A DNA stretch of 64,000 nt from Moellerella wisconsensis ATCC 35017 (GCF_001294465.1 NZ_LGAA01000002.1:1-64000), one strand, 5' to 3'; shown: positions 31,902 through 42,581, numbered from the stretch's first letter. Program-made: numbers and translations. Notes: generated by a model from the letters alone, not told the origin.

Positions 31902-34538
31902 ATGAATAAACCACTTTCTTTACCACTTTCTCCAGAGTTATTTCACTCCGACGATTTACAGCTCGCCAAGTTAAAACAACATGTTGCTGATTTTCAACAG
32001 TGGTTGGAACAGGCTTTTTCTGCCAATATTGCCGTCAGCGAATTACTGTTGGCTCGTAGCAATTTTCTCGATCAATTACTTCAACGTTTATGGCATGAAT
32101 TTCAGCTGGATAGCATTGAGGAACTGTCTCTCATTGCTGTAGGTGGCTATGGGCGCAAAGAGCTTCATCCACTGTCTGATATTGATCTGCTAATTTTAAG
32201 CCAACAACCGCTAGCCGAAGTACAATCAGCTCAAGTTGGACAATTTATCACTCTCCTGTGGGATTTACATTTTGATGTTGGCCACAGCGTTCGCTCGCTA
32301 GAAGAGTGTATAAATGCCGGGCTTTCTGATCTAACTATCGCCACCAACTTAATAGAATCACGCTTAATTTGTGGTAATACATCCTTATTTTCACAGCTGC
32401 AATCCTATGTTTTCAGTGATGAATTTTGGCCATCTGCTCAATTTTTTGCGGCGAAGTTAGAAGAGCAGAATGAGCGCCATCAACGTTATCATAGCACCGG
32501 CTATAATCTTGAACCGGATATCAAAAGTAGTCCTGGAGGGCTTAGAGATATTCATACCCTACTGTGGGTAGGACGGCGTCACTTTGGTGCCCCGACTGTA
32601 CGGGAAATGGTGGAATTTAATTTCCTAACTGAAGAAGAATACCAAGAACTTAAAGAGTGTCTAAATTTTCTGTGGAAAATTCGCTTTGCAGTGCATTTAG
32701 TCGTGAAACGTTACGATAACCGTCTGCTGTTTGATAGACAATTTAGTGTGGCTCAGTTGTTAGGATATCGTGGCGAGCGCAATCAGCCGGTCGAACGAAT
32801 GATGAAAGATTTTTATCGCGTTATGCGTCGTGTCCGGGAGCTTAATCAAATGTTATTGCAACTGTTTGATGATGCTATTCTCGCCTTAAATCCAGATGAA
32901 AAACCCCGCCCTTTAGATAATCAATTTCAATTACGCGGCGACCTTATTGACGTAATTGATGACAGCCTGTTTATAAATCATCCCGCGTCTATTATGCGAA
33001 TGTTCTATCTCATGGCTCGTCATCCCAATATTAACGGCATTTATTCGACCACGCTGCGTCAATTGCGCTTCGCACGTAGAAATCTAACCCAGCCGTTGTG
33101 TGAACTTGCCGAAGCTCGCCATCTATTTATAAAAATACTGCGCCATCCTCGAGCCATTAAAGGCGCATTTGTGCCTATGCACCTGCACAGTGTTCTAAGC
33201 GCTTATACTCCATTATGGGCCAATATTGTCGGGCAAATGCAGTTTGATTTATTTCATGCTTATACTGTTGATGAGCATACGATCCGGGTGTTGCAAAAAA
33301 TTGATAGTTTTAATAATGAGCAAAACCGAGTCTCGCATCCGCTATGTGTCAATGTGTATCCTAAATTACCTCAACCCGAGATCCTGCGATTAGCTGCTCT
33401 ATTTCACGATATTGCCAAAGGACGTAATGGAGATCATTCAGAATTAGGCGCTGAATTCATTTTAGAATTTGCCCAACAACACGGTATTCCTCCACGCGAT
33501 GCTGAGCTAGCCTCGTGGCTAGTTAAAGTGCATTTATTGATGTCCGTTACCGCGCAGCGACGAGATATCCAAGATCCCGATGTAATTAAGCAATTTGCTT
33601 TAGAAGTTAATAGCGTTAACCGCTTGAATTACTTGCTCTGTTTAACCGTTGCCGATATTTGTGCCACCAATAACACCTTATGGAATAGCTGGAAGCAAAG
33701 CCTAATCCGCGAACTCTATTTATCGACAGAACATCAGCTTAAGCAAGGTATGCATAACACGCCAGATTTAAGGGAGCGTATCCGCCATCACCGTAATCAG
33801 GCACTTTTATTACTGCGCCAAACAGATATAGATGAGCATAAATTACAAAAATTTTGGTCGCGCTGCCATGCAGATTATTTTTTACGCCATACGCCATCAC
33901 AATTAGCTTGGCATGCGAGACATCTGCTAAAACATGATTTAACTGCTCCCATGGTACTGATAAGCACTAAATCCAAACATGGCGGTACCGAAATTTTTAT
34001 CTGGTGCCCTGACCGACCGTTCCTGTTTGCCGCAGCAGCGGGTGAACTGGATAGACGTAATCTCAGTATACATAGTGCCCAAATTTTCACCCATAAAGAT
34101 AATATGGCCATGGATACTTTTATTGTTCTGGAGCCTGATGGACGCCCATTATCCACAGATCGCTATACGCATGTTAAAAACTCTTTATTAGCGGTAATCA
34201 ATGAGCCGCAAATACAATTGCCTCAAAGTAAAAAATTAGCCTCTAAATTGAAACATTTTACGGTACCAACTCGGGTTAACTTTCTAAGTTCTACTAATGA
34301 ACGTCGTACCTATATGGAGCTTTTCGCCCTTGATCAACCCGGATTATTAGCCCGTATAGGTCATGTATTAGCCCAAATGGAAATCTCACTGCATGGCGCA
34401 AGGATCACCACTATAGGTGAAAAAGTAGAGGATTTTTTTGTGCTTGCTGATAAAGAAAACAGAGCATTAAATAAAAAATTACAACAAGAATTATCACAAA
34501 GGTTGACAGATACCCTAAACTCGAAGGATAAAATATAA
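31902..34538 (+). CDS. glnD: Bifunctional uridylyltransferase/uridylyl-removing enzyme GlnD
   Basis: Primary nitrogen sensor: adds UMP to PII proteins when glutamine is low and removes it when glutamine is high. Domain order seen: nucleotidyltransferase with [19 protein letters not shown] (about 75-93), linker, HD hydrolase with [19 protein letters not shown] (about 505-525), and two C-terminal ACT domains that bind glutamine (about 700-780 and 805-878). 878 residues against 890 in E. coli. It is followed by dapD. Confidence 0.96.
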   Translation: MNKPLSLPLSPELFHSDDLQLAKLKQHVADFQQWLEQAFSANIAVSELLLARSNFLDQLLQRLWHEFQLDSIEELSLIAVGGYGRKELHPLSDIDLLILSQQPLAEVQSAQVGQFITLLWDLHFDVGHSVRSLEECINAGLSDLTIATNLIESRLICGNTSLFSQLQSYVFSDEFWPSAQFFAAKLEEQNERHQRYHSTGYNLEPDIKSSPGGLRDIHTLLWVGRRHFGAPTVREMVEFNFLTEEEYQELKECLNFLWKIRFAVHLVVKRYDNRLLFDRQFSVAQLLGYRGERNQPVERMMKDFYRVMRRVRELNQMLLQLFDDAILALNPDEKPRPLDNQFQLRGDLIDVIDDSLFINHPASIMRMFYLMARHPNINGIYSTTLRQLRFARRNLTQPLCELAEARHLFIKILRHPRAIKGAFVPMHLHSVLSAYTPLWANIVGQMQFDLFHAYTVDEHTIRVLQKIDSFNNEQNRVSHPLCVNVYPKLPQPEILRLAALFHDIAKGRNGDHSELGAEFILEFAQQHGIPPRDAELASWLVKVHLLMSVTAQRRDIQDPDVIKQFALEVNSVNRLNYLLCLTVADICATNNTLWNSWKQSLIRELYLSTEHQLKQGMHNTPDLRERIRHHRNQALLLLRQTDIDEHKLQKFWSRCHADYFLRHTPSQLAWHARHLLKHDLTAPMVLISTKSKHGGTEIFIWCPDRPFLFAAAAGELDRRNLSIHSAQIFTHKDNMAMDTFIVLEPDGRPLSTDRYTHVKNSLLAVINEPQIQLPQSKKLASKLKHFTVPTRVNFLSSTNERRTYMELFALDQPGLLARIGHVLAQMEISLHGARITTIGEKVEDFFVLADKENRALNKKLQQELSQRLTDTLNSKDKI

Positions 34539-34590
34539 CGTATTTCGCTAATTTCACCCCCAAGCATCCTTAAAAGGAGAAGTAACTTTA

Positions 34591-35415
34591 ATGCAACACT
34601 TACAAAATATTATTGAACAAGCTTTCGAACACAGAGCTGAAATTACTCCAGCAACTGCAAGTGCAGAACTTCGCCAAGCAGTTAATGACGCTATCGCTCT
34701 CTTAGATAGCGGAAAACTGCGTGTTGCAGAAAAAATTAATGGTGAATGGATTACTCATCAGTGGCTGAAAAAAGCGGTTTTATTATCTTTTCGTATTAAT
34801 AACAATCAAGTTATCGAAGGCGCTGAAAGTCGCTATTTTGATAAAGTGCCGATGAAATTTGCTGATTATGATCAAGCCCGTTTTGAACGCGAAAGTATTC
34901 GTGTTGTTCCACCAGCGGCAGTACGCCAAGGTGCATATATTGCAAAAAACAGCGTGTTAATGCCATCTTATGTCAATATCGGGGCTTATGTCGATGAAGG
35001 CACAATGGTGGATACTTGGACTACCGTAGGCTCATGTGCCCAGATCGGCAAAAATGTACATTTATCAGGTGGTGTCGGTATTGGCGGCGTATTGGAGCCA
35101 TTACAAGCTAATCCAACTATTATCGAAGATAATTGCTTTATTGGCGCGCGCTCAGAAATCGTCGAAGGGGTAATTATTGAAGAAGGCGCAGTTATTTCAA
35201 TGGGCGTCTATATTGGCCAAAGTACCAAAATTTACGATCGTGAGACCGGCGAAATCCATTATGGCCGCGTCCCTGCCGGCTCGGTGGTCGTTTCCGGAAA
35301 TTTACCATCCAAAGATGGGAGTTACAGCTTATATTGCGCCGTTATCGTGAAAAAAGTTGATGCCAAAACCCGAGCTAAAGTGGGCATCAATGAATTATTA
35401 CGTTCTATCGATTAG
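34591..35415 (+). CDS. dapD: 2,3,4,5-tetrahydropyridine-2,6-dicarboxylate N-succinyltransferase
   Basis: Succinylates tetrahydrodipicolinate in the lysine and meso-diaminopimelate pathway. Seen: an N-terminal helical domain, a left-handed beta-helix with hexapeptide repeats ([43 protein letters not shown]), and the C-terminal [12 protein letters not shown]. 274 residues. AAAAGGAG precedes the ATG. It lies 52 bp after glnD. Confidence 0.97.
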   Translation: MQHLQNIIEQAFEHRAEITPATASAELRQAVNDAIALLDSGKLRVAEKINGEWITHQWLKKAVLLSFRINNNQVIEGAESRYFDKVPMKFADYDQARFERESIRVVPPAAVRQGAYIAKNSVLMPSYVNIGAYVDEGTMVDTWTTVGSCAQIGKNVHLSGGVGIGGVLEPLQANPTIIEDNCFIGARSEIVEGVIIEEGAVISMGVYIGQSTKIYDRETGEIHYGRVPAGSVVVSGNLPSKDGSYSLYCAVIVKKVDAKTRAKVGINELLRSID

Positions 35416-35793
35416 TCCATCGCTTATCGATACGCCCAAATAGGCCATAAATACGGGGCTTAAACGGACAGTAATTACAGGCAGCTCACTCTATACCGTT
35501 TTATACGCTAGAATAATTAATTATTGGGTGATGGTTTTCAATCTTAATTAAAGTAAGCTGCCTGTGATTTTAAAAATATAATCGCCACCCCGCCATTTTT
35601 TATGCAACAGACGTTTGTCAATTAGGTTAAATCACGCATAATATCGAGTGTTCATTGTTACCTGAGTAGAGCCGCTTCTGCTTTTATTTGTTTTGAACGT
35701 CAAAAACAAAATAATACACCGGTTATATTAGCAATCGGCTATTATAACTCTCACTCTGTTCATCGTTTATATTCCCTTATTAGGTGGAAATTT
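35416..35793. other. dapD-yaeH intergenic region
   Basis: 378 bp without a gene. It contains a long imperfect inverted repeat listed separately, no clear dapD terminator, and AT-rich possible promoter sequences for yaeH around 35720-35750 that I cannot resolve. Confidence 0.5.
35475..35568. repeat. Imperfect inverted repeat, about 94 bp overall
   Basis: ACAGGCAGCT (35477-35486) recurs as its exact reverse complement AGCTGCCTGT (35556-35565). The match extends on both sides with single mismatches to about 17 bp. The arms enclose 69 bp of AT-rich DNA. The layout resembles a very small inverted-repeat element or a large cruciform. I see no target-site duplication and do not recognise the element. 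Confidence 0.6.
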
Positions 35794-36180
35794 ATGTACG
35801 ATAATCTGAAAAGTTTAGGCATCAGTAACCCTCAAGATATCGATCGCTATACCCTACGTCAGGAAGCCAATAACGATATTTTGAAAATTTATTTCCGCAA
35901 GGATAAAGGTGAGTTTTTTGCTAAAAGTGTAAAATTCAAATATCCACGCCAGCGTAAAACTATTGCCGCAACTGACGGATCTAATAATTATAAAGAAATA
36001 AATGAAATCAACTCTAATCTTCGTTATGCCATTGAAGAATTAGATAAAATTTGCATGCATGAAAAGATAGAAGTCGATTTGAAACACAAAATTCTCGACG
36101 ATTTACGTCATTTAGAGCATGTTGTTTCAAACAAAATTGCAGAAATTGAAGCTGATCTCGAGAAACTGACGCGTCGCTAA
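35794..36180 (+). CDS. yaeH: DUF3461 family protein YaeH
   Basis: Function unknown. The 128-residue protein is nearly collinear with E. coli Yae[11 protein letters not shown] at the start, [36 protein letters not shown] in the middle, and a C-terminal coiled-coil [26 protein letters not shown]. It follows dapD, as in E. coli. No membrane segment or signal peptide. It marks the end of one E. coli-like block; the next genes come from a distant E. coli map position. Confidence 0.92.
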   Translation: MYDNLKSLGISNPQDIDRYTLRQEANNDILKIYFRKDKGEFFAKSVKFKYPRQRKTIAATDGSNNYKEINEINSNLRYAIEELDKICMHEKIEVDLKHKILDDLRHLEHVVSNKIAEIEADLEKLTRR

Positions 36181-36208
36181 TTATCACGGTTACAAATTAG
36201 AGCCGGCT

Positions 36209-36235
36209 CTACACCGTGGCTTTTCTACGGTGTAG
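36209..36235. other. Hairpin between convergent yaeH and yqcA
   Basis: The stem CTACACCGT / ACGGTGTAG (36209-36217 and 36227-36235) with a 9-nt loop sits in the 78-bp convergent gap, next to the palindrome AGCCGGCT (36201-36208). There is no U-run. It could act as a roadblock or weak two-way terminator. Confidence 0.4.
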
Positions 36236-36258
36236 AATATTATCGTCGTCGATAACAA

Positions 36259-36711
36259 CTAAATTAATTTGCCCCATGCCTGTAACCAAGGCTGTGCAAA
36301 CTCTTCTGGCACTGGCTGTTCAATCGCATCAATCAATAATAATTCACCAACCTGTTTTGCGCTTTGCTCCTTTAATAACTCAGCAAAACGCTTACCCGCA
36401 GCGCAATAGTTATCATAACTACTGTCCCCTAAACCGATAATTCCATAACGTAAATTGGGTTGATAGCCTAGTTGTTCCTGAATTTCATAAAACAGTGGCG
36501 TGATAGAATCAGGTAAATCGCCTTGTCCCGTTGTCGAGGTAATAATCAACACCACATTATCGTCTTGATTATAATTTTGCCAATCGGTTAATTGAGGTTC
36601 ATCAAAGATCACCACCTCATGCCCTTGTGCAACAAAGATAGTTTGCGCTTCTTCCGCTACAGCGAGCGAGTTGCCATATACCGTACCAACAAATATTCCT
36701 ATTTTTGACAT
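36259..36711 (-). CDS. yqcA: Flavodoxin-like protein YqcA
   Basis: Probable FMN-binding electron carrier; physiological partner unknown. Seen: the flavodoxin phosphate loop near the N-terminus ([14 protein letters not shown]), [11 protein letters not shown] around residue 60, and [17 protein letters not shown] around 98. The start is taken at 36711, with GAGG 5 nt upstream. This leaves a 7-bp gap after the truC stop and gives 150 residues, the E. coli size. A longer frame to 36732 overlaps truC. It is last in yqcC-truC-yqcA. Confidence 0.93.
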   Translation of the reverse strand: MSKIGIFVGTVYGNSLAVAEEAQTIFVAQGHEVVIFDEPQLTDWQNYNQDDNVVLIITSTTGQGDLPDSITPLFYEIQEQLGYQPNLRYGIIGLGDSSYDNYCAAGKRFAELLKEQSAKQVGELLLIDAIEQPVPEEFAQPWLQAWGKLI

Positions 36712-36718
36712 ATCAGCC

Positions 36719-37471
36719 TCAGCTATTATCAATTATGGTTTCTAGTTGTTTTTCAATGCCTAGCCAACCGAATTGCTGGATCAATGTCATCCACTGTTGA
36801 TCCCATTTAGCCTGTAATTTCAGAGGCTCATGGGTAATTGGATGCGTTAAATTAAGTTCACTGGCATGCAACATTAATCGTGAAGTCGAAAAATGTTGAG
36901 TAACGCCGCGATTCTGGCGTAAATCACCATGCTTAGAATCACCAATAATAGGATGCCGCAAATGTGACATATGACGCCGCAATTGATGTTTACGCCCTGT
37001 TTCTGGTTTCAACTCAATCAAACTAAAACGGGACGTAGGATAACGCCCAATCGCTACCGGGCACTCCACTTTAGCTAACGGACGATAATGCGTAACACAT
37101 TCTTGAAGAACAGGCGCGCGCGTTGCATGTTTATCCGCAATTTTATCCAACTCTTCTAATAAGGGATAATCTAATCTTTCTGCCTGTTCGACATAACCTC
37201 TCACAATCGCATGATAGGTTTTTTCTAGCTGATGCAGCTCAAATTGTTCAGAGAGCAAACGTGCCACATCGCTTGATAGCGCCATCAATAACACCCCAGA
37301 TGTAGGGCGGTCAAGACGATGAACCGGAAAAACATGCTGCCCAATTTGATCTCGTAGAGTTTGCATCACGAAAACAGTTTCATGGCTATCTAACCAACTG
37401 CGATGAACTAGCCAGCCTGCAGGTTTATTGATCGCCACCAAATATTCGTCTTGATATATAATTTCCAGCAT
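36719..37471 (-). CDS. truC: tRNA pseudouridine(65) synthase TruC
   Basis: Makes pseudouridine 65 in the T-arm of certain tRNAs. Seen: RluA-type fold with the catalytic Asp in [12 protein letters not shown] (about residue 54), plus [28 protein letters not shown] typical of the family. 250 residues. Its start codon shares a base with the end of yqcC, so the two are coupled. Confidence 0.95.
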   Translation of the reverse strand: MLEIIYQDEYLVAINKPAGWLVHRSWLDSHETVFVMQTLRDQIGQHVFPVHRLDRPTSGVLLMALSSDVARLLSEQFELHQLEKTYHAIVRGYVEQAERLDYPLLEELDKIADKHATRAPVLQECVTHYRPLAKVECPVAIGRYPTSRFSLIELKPETGRKHQLRRHMSHLRHPIIGDSKHGDLRQNRGVTQHFSTSRLMLHASELNLTHPITHEPLKLQAKWDQQWMTLIQQFGWLGIEKQLETIIDNS

Positions 37472-37794
37472 TAATTAGCCTTAGTGAAGAATGCATCCAG
37501 TTCACGCAAATGCGTAAGCAAGTTCAAACAACGACTTTCATCCTCATATTTATATGCTTCTTCAAAATATGGCGCGATAGAAAATGAACTGGGTAATGTT
37601 CCATTCTGCTCAATCAGCGCATACATTCTAGGGATCAATATCCACTGCAACCATTCTGCAGGTTCCATAGTATCAAGCGCAAAAGGCTGCTCACTTTCAA
37701 AAGCTTCTGGTGCGGGTGGTGTTTCAGACCACAATTCAATAACTCTCATTTCGTGTTCTAGATGCTGTAATTTTTCTATAATCAATGTCTTCAT
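37471..37794 (-). CDS. yqcC: YqcC family protein (DUF446)
   Basis: Function unknown. 107 residues, all-helical, with the family features WSETPP near residue 22 and EPAEWLQWILIPRMYALIE near 50. First gene of yqcC-truC-yqcA, the same order as in E. coli. Because it is always beside truC, a role linked to tRNA modification has been considered, but nothing in the sequence shows it. Confidence 0.9.
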   Translation of the reverse strand: MKTLIIEKLQHLEHEMRVIELWSETPPAPEAFESEQPFALDTMEPAEWLQWILIPRMYALIEQNGTLPSSFSIAPYFEEAYKYEDESRCLNLLTHLRELDAFFTKAN

Positions 37795-38075
37795 GCTTTA
37801 CCATTATTCTTACGCGATTTGATACAAGATTTTGAATATCAGACAAAATTTTGTATCCGAAAATTCTAACGATGTAATAAGAGTTCGAAAATCTTTCCTC
37901 TAATTCATCGCCTTACGTTAAGCAGATAATACAATATGGAGTCAATAGATCCCAAACGCAACTTAATCACCATAATGTATATGATGTGTAATGCGCTCAA
38001 ATTATGAATCATTAATTATAATACGAGGATGAATAATTATAAAAATAAGCGAAAAATAGACTGAATTTATCCACG
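37795..38075. other. Gene-free stretch between yqcC and the CsrB-like RNA
   Basis: About 280 bp of AT-rich DNA. I see no open reading frame, terminator or repeat of note. It should hold the yqcC promoter, which I cannot pick out. Confidence 0.4.
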
Positions 38076-38275
38076 AAAAAGAGCCAGCCAAGAAATCTTG
38101 ACTGGCTTATCTCATTATATCTAGATAGATATTTGCATCCTGCAATAACAGCATCCTGCTGTTTAACATCCGTTGTCGTTAAGATAGTTTTCCCAAGCTT
38201 ATACTTGCTCTGGTTATCCTTAACCCTACCTTATTAATTTTTTTACTGTGGACGCTCTCGTCTTCAGCCACACAA
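38076..38275 (-). ncRNA. csrB: CsrB-family small RNA (CsrA sponge), short form
   Basis: On the minus strand, four hairpins expose GGA in the loop: CAGC-AGGAT-GCTG (38149-38161), TTGC-AGGAT-GCAA (38133-38145), AAC-GGAT-GTT (38165-38174) and GGTT-AAGGAT-AACC (38212-38225), with a further GGGA near 38190. The RNA ends in a strong terminator, a 12-bp stem with one mismatch at 38082-38107 followed by U5. Such loops bind CsrA/RsmA. Csr RNAs titrate CsrA and so control carbon storage, motility and biofilm. The location between yqcC and syd is that of E. coli csrB. The 5' end is an estimate: a stem TGTGG/CCACA at 38247-38272 suggests it. At about 200 nt and five GGA sites it is much smaller than E. 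coli CsrB. Confidence 0.8.
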
Positions 38276-38436
38276 GAATGCTATAAATCACCTAGCGAAA
38301 CAACCTACCTAGAAAAACATTAAAAGCACAATAAAATCAGGATTGGATTAAAATAAAAACAACCTTTTGAAATTAAATGCTATTTAATGCATTGTAAAAA
38401 AAACAAATAACCAGTTGAGGTATAGATAAATTAATT

Positions 38437-38454
38437 TGTAAGTAATATCTCACA
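38437..38454 (-). promoter_or_regulatory. UvrY (GacA) box upstream of the CsrB-like RNA
   Basis: On the minus strand TGTGAGATATTACTTACA is an 18-bp dyad that fits the GacA/UvrY consensus TGTAAG-N6-CTTACA with a single difference. It lies about 160-180 bp upstream of the estimated RNA start, the usual distance at csrB. The BarA-UvrY two-component system activates Csr RNAs from such sites. It is directly after the syd stop. Confidence 0.8.
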
Positions 38455-38478
38455 TATCTATAGAGTGATATCGCAAGA

Positions 38479-39033
38479 TTAACTTGTTACAACTGGGATC
38501 AATCCCACGATAAATGTCGCTAAATCAGGTGCAATAACTCGACGTTCTTTACTGCCAAATTTTTCTACAATAACTTCACCTGATATATTACATAAAGATA
38601 CCATTTCTAAATCAGACTCCATGGTGGCAATAAATAACGTAGGTGGCAGCTTCAATCGCTTTTGAGTAACTAAATGACCAATCAGATTTTGTTGTAAGCG
38701 CGTAAAATCTTCTTCACTCCATACCTGAAGCAAATTAATCGACAATCCCTCAAATTCAGCCGCCATATCGCCCGCCAGCTGGGAGGTATAAAACGGATGG
38801 ATATCCTCTTGTAATGTGATCTCTAACGCATTAGCTACACTCTGTAAGGTGGCATTTGCAATAGGAAAAGGTTGAGGCTCCCAATACACTGCTTCATCAC
38901 CGGTACGAATAACACAAGGTGATGGAATACCGTATAATTCTGCGGAAACTGGAGGGAATCCAGTCTGTTGTTTCCAATTATTTATATAGGTTGATGTAAA
39001 TTGTTCTAGTACTGATGATATTGTTGTTTTCAT
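38479..39033 (-). CDS. syd: SecY-interacting protein Syd
   Basis: Binds SecY at the cytoplasmic face and acts in quality control of SecYEG. Seen: 184 residues, collinear with E. coli Syd, including ELYGIPSPCVI, YWEPQPF, HPFYTSQLAGDMAAEF, and the highly conserved ENLIGHLVTQKRLKLPPTLFIAT in pieces around residue 115-140. Monocistronic; divergent from queF. Confidence 0.94.
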   Translation of the reverse strand: MKTTISSVLEQFTSTYINNWKQQTGFPPVSAELYGIPSPCVIRTGDEAVYWEPQPFPIANATLQSVANALEITLQEDIHPFYTSQLAGDMAAEFEGLSINLLQVWSEEDFTRLQQNLIGHLVTQKRLKLPPTLFIATMESDLEMVSLCNISGEVIVEKFGSKERRVIAPDLATFIVGLIPVVTS

Positions 39034-39091
39034 ATCAATTAGAGGCTTATTTAAATAAATTCACGTAAAATTATCAGCAACCACCAAAGTC

Positions 39092-39156
39092 ATAAACTAT
39101 AGTCACCTAGTGTGGCTACTAACTACAGCGACTAACTATGGTCACTAACTATAAAA
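39092..39156. repeat. Degenerate 13-bp tandem repeat in the syd-queF gap
   Basis: Three clear units begin with ACTAACTA at 39118, 39131 and 39144, spaced exactly 13 bp. Two more diverged units in the same register extend the array left to 39092. It may be regulator sites or simple slippage; function unknown. Confidence 0.6.
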
Positions 39157-39258
39157 TGCTATCATCGCAAGGCATCAGAGCTATAAAATCAGGTTCTGGC
39201 CGATACATTCTATTGATAGATTAATAAAATTAGACCGTATAACCCATATAAAAGGATT

Positions 39259-40131
39259 ATGATGTCACAGTATCAGGATAACCCAGCGCTTAGCAATCTC
39301 ACGCTAGGGAAAAAAACCGCTTATCACGATCAATATGAAGCTAACTTACTGCAAGCTGTTCCTCGTAGTTTGAATCGCCAGCCGCTAAATATTCATCCCG
39401 ATAATCTTCCCTTTCATGGTGCTGATATTTGGACATTATATGAACTTTCATGGCTGAATTCACGCGGTGTACCACAGGTCGCCATCGGTCAGGTTAGTGT
39501 TGATGCTACCAGCCAAAATTTAATTGAATCCAAAAGTTTTAAATTATATTTAAACAGTTTTAATCAAACTCATTTTGATTCATGGGAAAAAGTGCGAACC
39601 ACTTTGCAAAATGATTTAACCCACTGTGCTCAAGGTTTGGTTAGCGTTACACTGCATGCGCTGGATGAATTTACTCAACAGCCGATCGGAACATTTATAG
39701 GAGAATGTATTGATAATCAAGATATTAATATTGATGATTATCAATTCAATCGTGACTACTTAATTCACAGCATATCGGATAATGATATTAATAATGGTCA
39801 TCAGCCCATTATTGAAGAAACACTGGTCAGTCACTTATTAAAATCGAACTGTCTCATCACCCATCAGCCAGATTGGGGATCCGTGCAAATTCATTATCGC
39901 GGTACCAAAATTGATCGTGAAAAGCTGTTACGTTATCTGGTTTCATTTAGGCACCATAATGAGTTTCACGAACAATGTGTTGAGCGTATATTCAATGATT
40001 TAATGGAATTTTGTCGCCCAGAATCGCTCACCGTCTATGCACGATATACACGGCGAGGGGGATTAGATATTAATCCATGGCGCAGTAATGAATCGTTCCA
40101 GCCTTCACTCGCTAGATTAGCTCGACAATAA
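39259..40131 (+). CDS. queF: NADPH-dependent 7-cyano-7-deazaguanine reductase QueF
   Basis: Reduces preQ0 to preQ1 in queuosine synthesis. Seen: two-domain (YqcD-type) QueF with [17 protein letters not shown] (the substrate-binding Glu-Ser-Lys-Ser region), [15 protein letters not shown] with the catalytic Cys, and [16 protein letters not shown]. 290 residues. Two adjacent ATG codons follow AAAAGGA; either may start. Divergent from syd. Confidence 0.96.
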   Translation: MMSQYQDNPALSNLTLGKKTAYHDQYEANLLQAVPRSLNRQPLNIHPDNLPFHGADIWTLYELSWLNSRGVPQVAIGQVSVDATSQNLIESKSFKLYLNSFNQTHFDSWEKVRTTLQNDLTHCAQGLVSVTLHALDEFTQQPIGTFIGECIDNQDINIDDYQFNRDYLIHSISDNDINNGHQPIIEETLVSHLLKSNCLITHQPDWGSVQIHYRGTKIDREKLLRYLVSFRHHNEFHEQCVERIFNDLMEFCRPESLTVYARYTRRGGLDINPWRSNESFQPSLARLARQ

Positions 40132-40224
40132 ACAATATTAGGCGGTTAATGTACCTGTATTTTATTTTATATTTCACTTTAATATAAAAAATAACCGTCG
40201 CAGTTCAGGACAAAGGAGCCCTAC

Positions 40225-41592
40225 TTGATTACTCATATCAGTCCACTAGGATCTATGGATTTGCTGTCTCAGCTTGAAGTCGACATGCTCAAGCGTACTG
40301 CGAGCAGCCATTTATACCATTTATTCCGCAATTGCTCTCTGGCGGTTCTTAATTCGGGTAGCCAAACTGACAATAGTAAGGAATTACTGTCAAAATATAC
40401 TGATTTTGACATCAACGTATTACGCCGTGAACGAGGGGTTAAACTTGAACTAATCAATCCCCCTGAAGATGCCTTTGTTGATGGTAAAATTATTCGATCC
40501 CTTCAAGCCAATCTGTTTGCTGTTCTACGCGATATCTTATTTGTTCATGCTCAAATCACCCATGCAGAGCGGGTTCATCATTTAAATATGGACAATGGTA
40601 CGCATATTACCAATATGCTATTTTCTATTTTACGTAATGCCCGCGCACTGCATATTGATGAAGATCCGAGCATGATTGTCTGCTGGGGGGGCCACTCAAT
40701 TAACGAAGTGGAATATCTTTACGGCCGTAAAGTCGGTAATGAATTAGGTCTTCGTGAATTAAATATTTGTACTGGTTGTGGCCCAGGGGCAATGGAAGCT
40801 CCGATGAAAGGCGCTGCCGTAGGGCATGCACAACAACGCTATAATAATAGCCGTTTCATTGGCTTAACTGAGCCTTCAATCATTGCCGCTGAACCACCTA
40901 ATCCTCTGGTCAATGAATTGATTATTATGCCAGATATTGAAAAACGCTTAGAAAGCTTTGTACGTTTAGCTCACGGGATAATTATCTTCCCCGGCGGTGT
41001 AGGAACCGCAGAAGAATTATTGTATTTACTGGGTATTTTGATGGATCCAGAAAATAAACACCAAGTTCTTCCGCTGATCCTCACTGGGCCAAAAGAGAGT
41101 GCCGAATACTTTGAAGTTTTAGATGACTTTATTCAGCATACACTGGGTGACGAAGCCCGTAAGCATTATCAAATCATTATTGATGACCCACAAGAAGTGG
41201 CGAAAGTAATGAAAAAAAATATGCCTCTAGTTAAAGATAATCGTCGCAGTACCGGTGATGCTTATAGCTTCAATTGGTCAATCAAGATTAATCATCAACT
41301 TCAAATTCCTTTTGAACCAACACATGAAAATATGGCATCTTTAAATTTGTATCCCGGCCAATCACCAGAAAAATTAGCCTCTGATTTACGTAGAGCCTTC
41401 TCAGGTATTGTGGCAGGAAACGTAAAAGAAGTCGGAATGAAAGCGATAGAACAACATGGACCATTTAAAATTCATGGAGATGCTGAAATAATGCGTCGTA
41501 TGGATACATTGTTACGTGGATTTGTTGATCAACATCGAATGAAACTCCCAGGCGGCACGGCTTATGAGCCTTGCTACGAAATCGTAAAATAA
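40225..41592 (+). CDS. ppnN: Nucleotide 5'-monophosphate nucleosidase PpnN (YgdH)
   Basis: Cleaves purine and pyrimidine nucleoside monophosphates to base and ribose 5-phosphate; in E. coli (p)ppGpp stimulates it. Seen: an N-terminal regulatory domain, a LOG-like Rossmann core with [17 protein letters not shown] and [18 protein letters not shown], and a C-terminal domain. It starts with TTG at 40225: AAGGAG lies 6 nt upstream, and the first residues [12 protein letters not shown] match E. coli, whose gene I recall also starting with TTG. 455 residues. Confidence 0.95.
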   Translation: MITHISPLGSMDLLSQLEVDMLKRTASSHLYHLFRNCSLAVLNSGSQTDNSKELLSKYTDFDINVLRRERGVKLELINPPEDAFVDGKIIRSLQANLFAVLRDILFVHAQITHAERVHHLNMDNGTHITNMLFSILRNARALHIDEDPSMIVCWGGHSINEVEYLYGRKVGNELGLRELNICTGCGPGAMEAPMKGAAVGHAQQRYNNSRFIGLTEPSIIAAEPPNPLVNELIIMPDIEKRLESFVRLAHGIIIFPGGVGTAEELLYLLGILMDPENKHQVLPLILTGPKESAEYFEVLDDFIQHTLGDEARKHYQIIIDDPQEVAKVMKKNMPLVKDNRRSTGDAYSFNWSIKINHQLQIPFEPTHENMASLNLYPGQSPEKLASDLRRAFSGIVAGNVKEVGMKAIEQHGPFKIHGDAEIMRRMDTLLRGFVDQHRMKLPGGTAYEPCYEIVK

Positions 41593-41624
41593 TCAAACCG
41601 TACGCCAGGGATGGCAAGATACTC

Positions 41625-42389
41625 ATGATCCATTTACTCATTATTGATGCATTAAATTTAATTCGTCGTATCCATGCCGTACAAGGTTCACCTTGTGCGA
41701 CTACCTGCATGTCAGCAATTCAACAATTAATCACTCACGCCTCTCCCAGCCATATTGTGGCGGTATTTGATGAGGAAGATCGTCATAATAGTTGGCGCCA
41801 CCAATTATTACCCGATTACAAAGCGGGTAGACAAGCAATGCCCGAAGATTTACAGCACGAATTAATAGCGATTAAACAGTTATTTGAGCAACAAGGTATT
41901 TGTTGCTGGCATTCTCAAGGTGATGAAGCCGATGATCTGGCTGCCACACTGGCCTGCAAAGTAACCTCAGCCGGCCATGCTGTCACCATTGTCTCGACAG
42001 ATAAAGGCTATTGCCAATTATTGTCACCCGCAATTCAAATTAGAGACTATTTTCAAAAACGATGGTTAGACTTACCTTTTGTCACCAAAGAATTTGGGGT
42101 TGCTCCGCATCAATTGCCGGACTATTGGGGATTAACTGGTGTAAGTAGCAGTAAAATTCCCGGGGTAGCAGGTATAGGTCCCAAAAGCGCAATAGCATTA
42201 CTCCAACAATATGAAACATTGGATAATCTGTTTGCTAATCTAGAGTCTGTAACAGATAAATGGCGTAAAAAACTAGAAAATCAATATGCTATCGCAGATA
42301 TTTGCCGAAAAATATCAACCCTAAGAACCGATCTTCAACTCAACGGTAATTTAAAAGATCTAAGATATATCCCACCTACTAGCTCATAA
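41625..42389 (+). CDS. xni: Flap endonuclease Xni (ExoIX)
   Basis: Structure-specific nuclease related to the 5' nuclease domain of DNA polymerase I. Seen: [14 protein letters not shown] at the N-terminus, [18 protein letters not shown] with metal-binding acids, [11 protein letters not shown], and a helix-hairpin-helix [14 protein letters not shown]. The conserved start [11 protein letters not shown] is at 41625; the frame extends to 41571 inside ppnN but is not conserved. 254 residues. 32 bp after ppnN, without the sdaCB genes found between them in E. coli. Confidence 0.92.
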   Translation: MIHLLIIDALNLIRRIHAVQGSPCATTCMSAIQQLITHASPSHIVAVFDEEDRHNSWRHQLLPDYKAGRQAMPEDLQHELIAIKQLFEQQGICCWHSQGDEADDLAATLACKVTSAGHAVTIVSTDKGYCQLLSPAIQIRDYFQKRWLDLPFVTKEFGVAPHQLPDYWGLTGVSSSKIPGVAGIGPKSAIALLQQYETLDNLFANLESVTDKWRKKLENQYAIADICRKISTLRTDLQLNGNLKDLRYIPPTSS

Positions 42390-42490
42390 TACGGCTTATC
42401 TCTATATCGTTCTTGTCGAATATCATTTTTATCAAATAGTATCGTTTCCAATAAATTACAAAATTGATCACTATCGATTGATAGTAATAT

Positions 42491-42518
42491 AAAAAAACGA
42501 CCCAAAGGTCGTTTTTTT
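42491..42518. terminator. Bidirectional terminator between xni and rlmM
   Basis: A perfect 12-bp stem AAAAAAACGACC / GGTCGTTTTTTT with a 4-nt loop. It has a U-run on either strand, as suits the convergent xni and rlmM. Confidence 0.92.
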
Positions 42519-42581
42519 ATATTCGAACTCACTATATTTAGATTTGTATGCTCAATAAGTGATATTCAATAAGTTGATAAA

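Noticed and set aside
35416..35793. ERIC element in the dapD-yaeH gap
   Set aside because: The inverted repeat does not match the ERIC core as I know it, and the length differs.
39081..39258. CRISPR-like array in the syd-queF gap
   Set aside because: Units of 13 bp without spacers; no cas genes anywhere in the window.
39157..39258. preQ1 riboswitch upstream of queF
   Set aside because: I could not find the small pseudoknot pattern, and enterobacterial queF is not usually riboswitch controlled.
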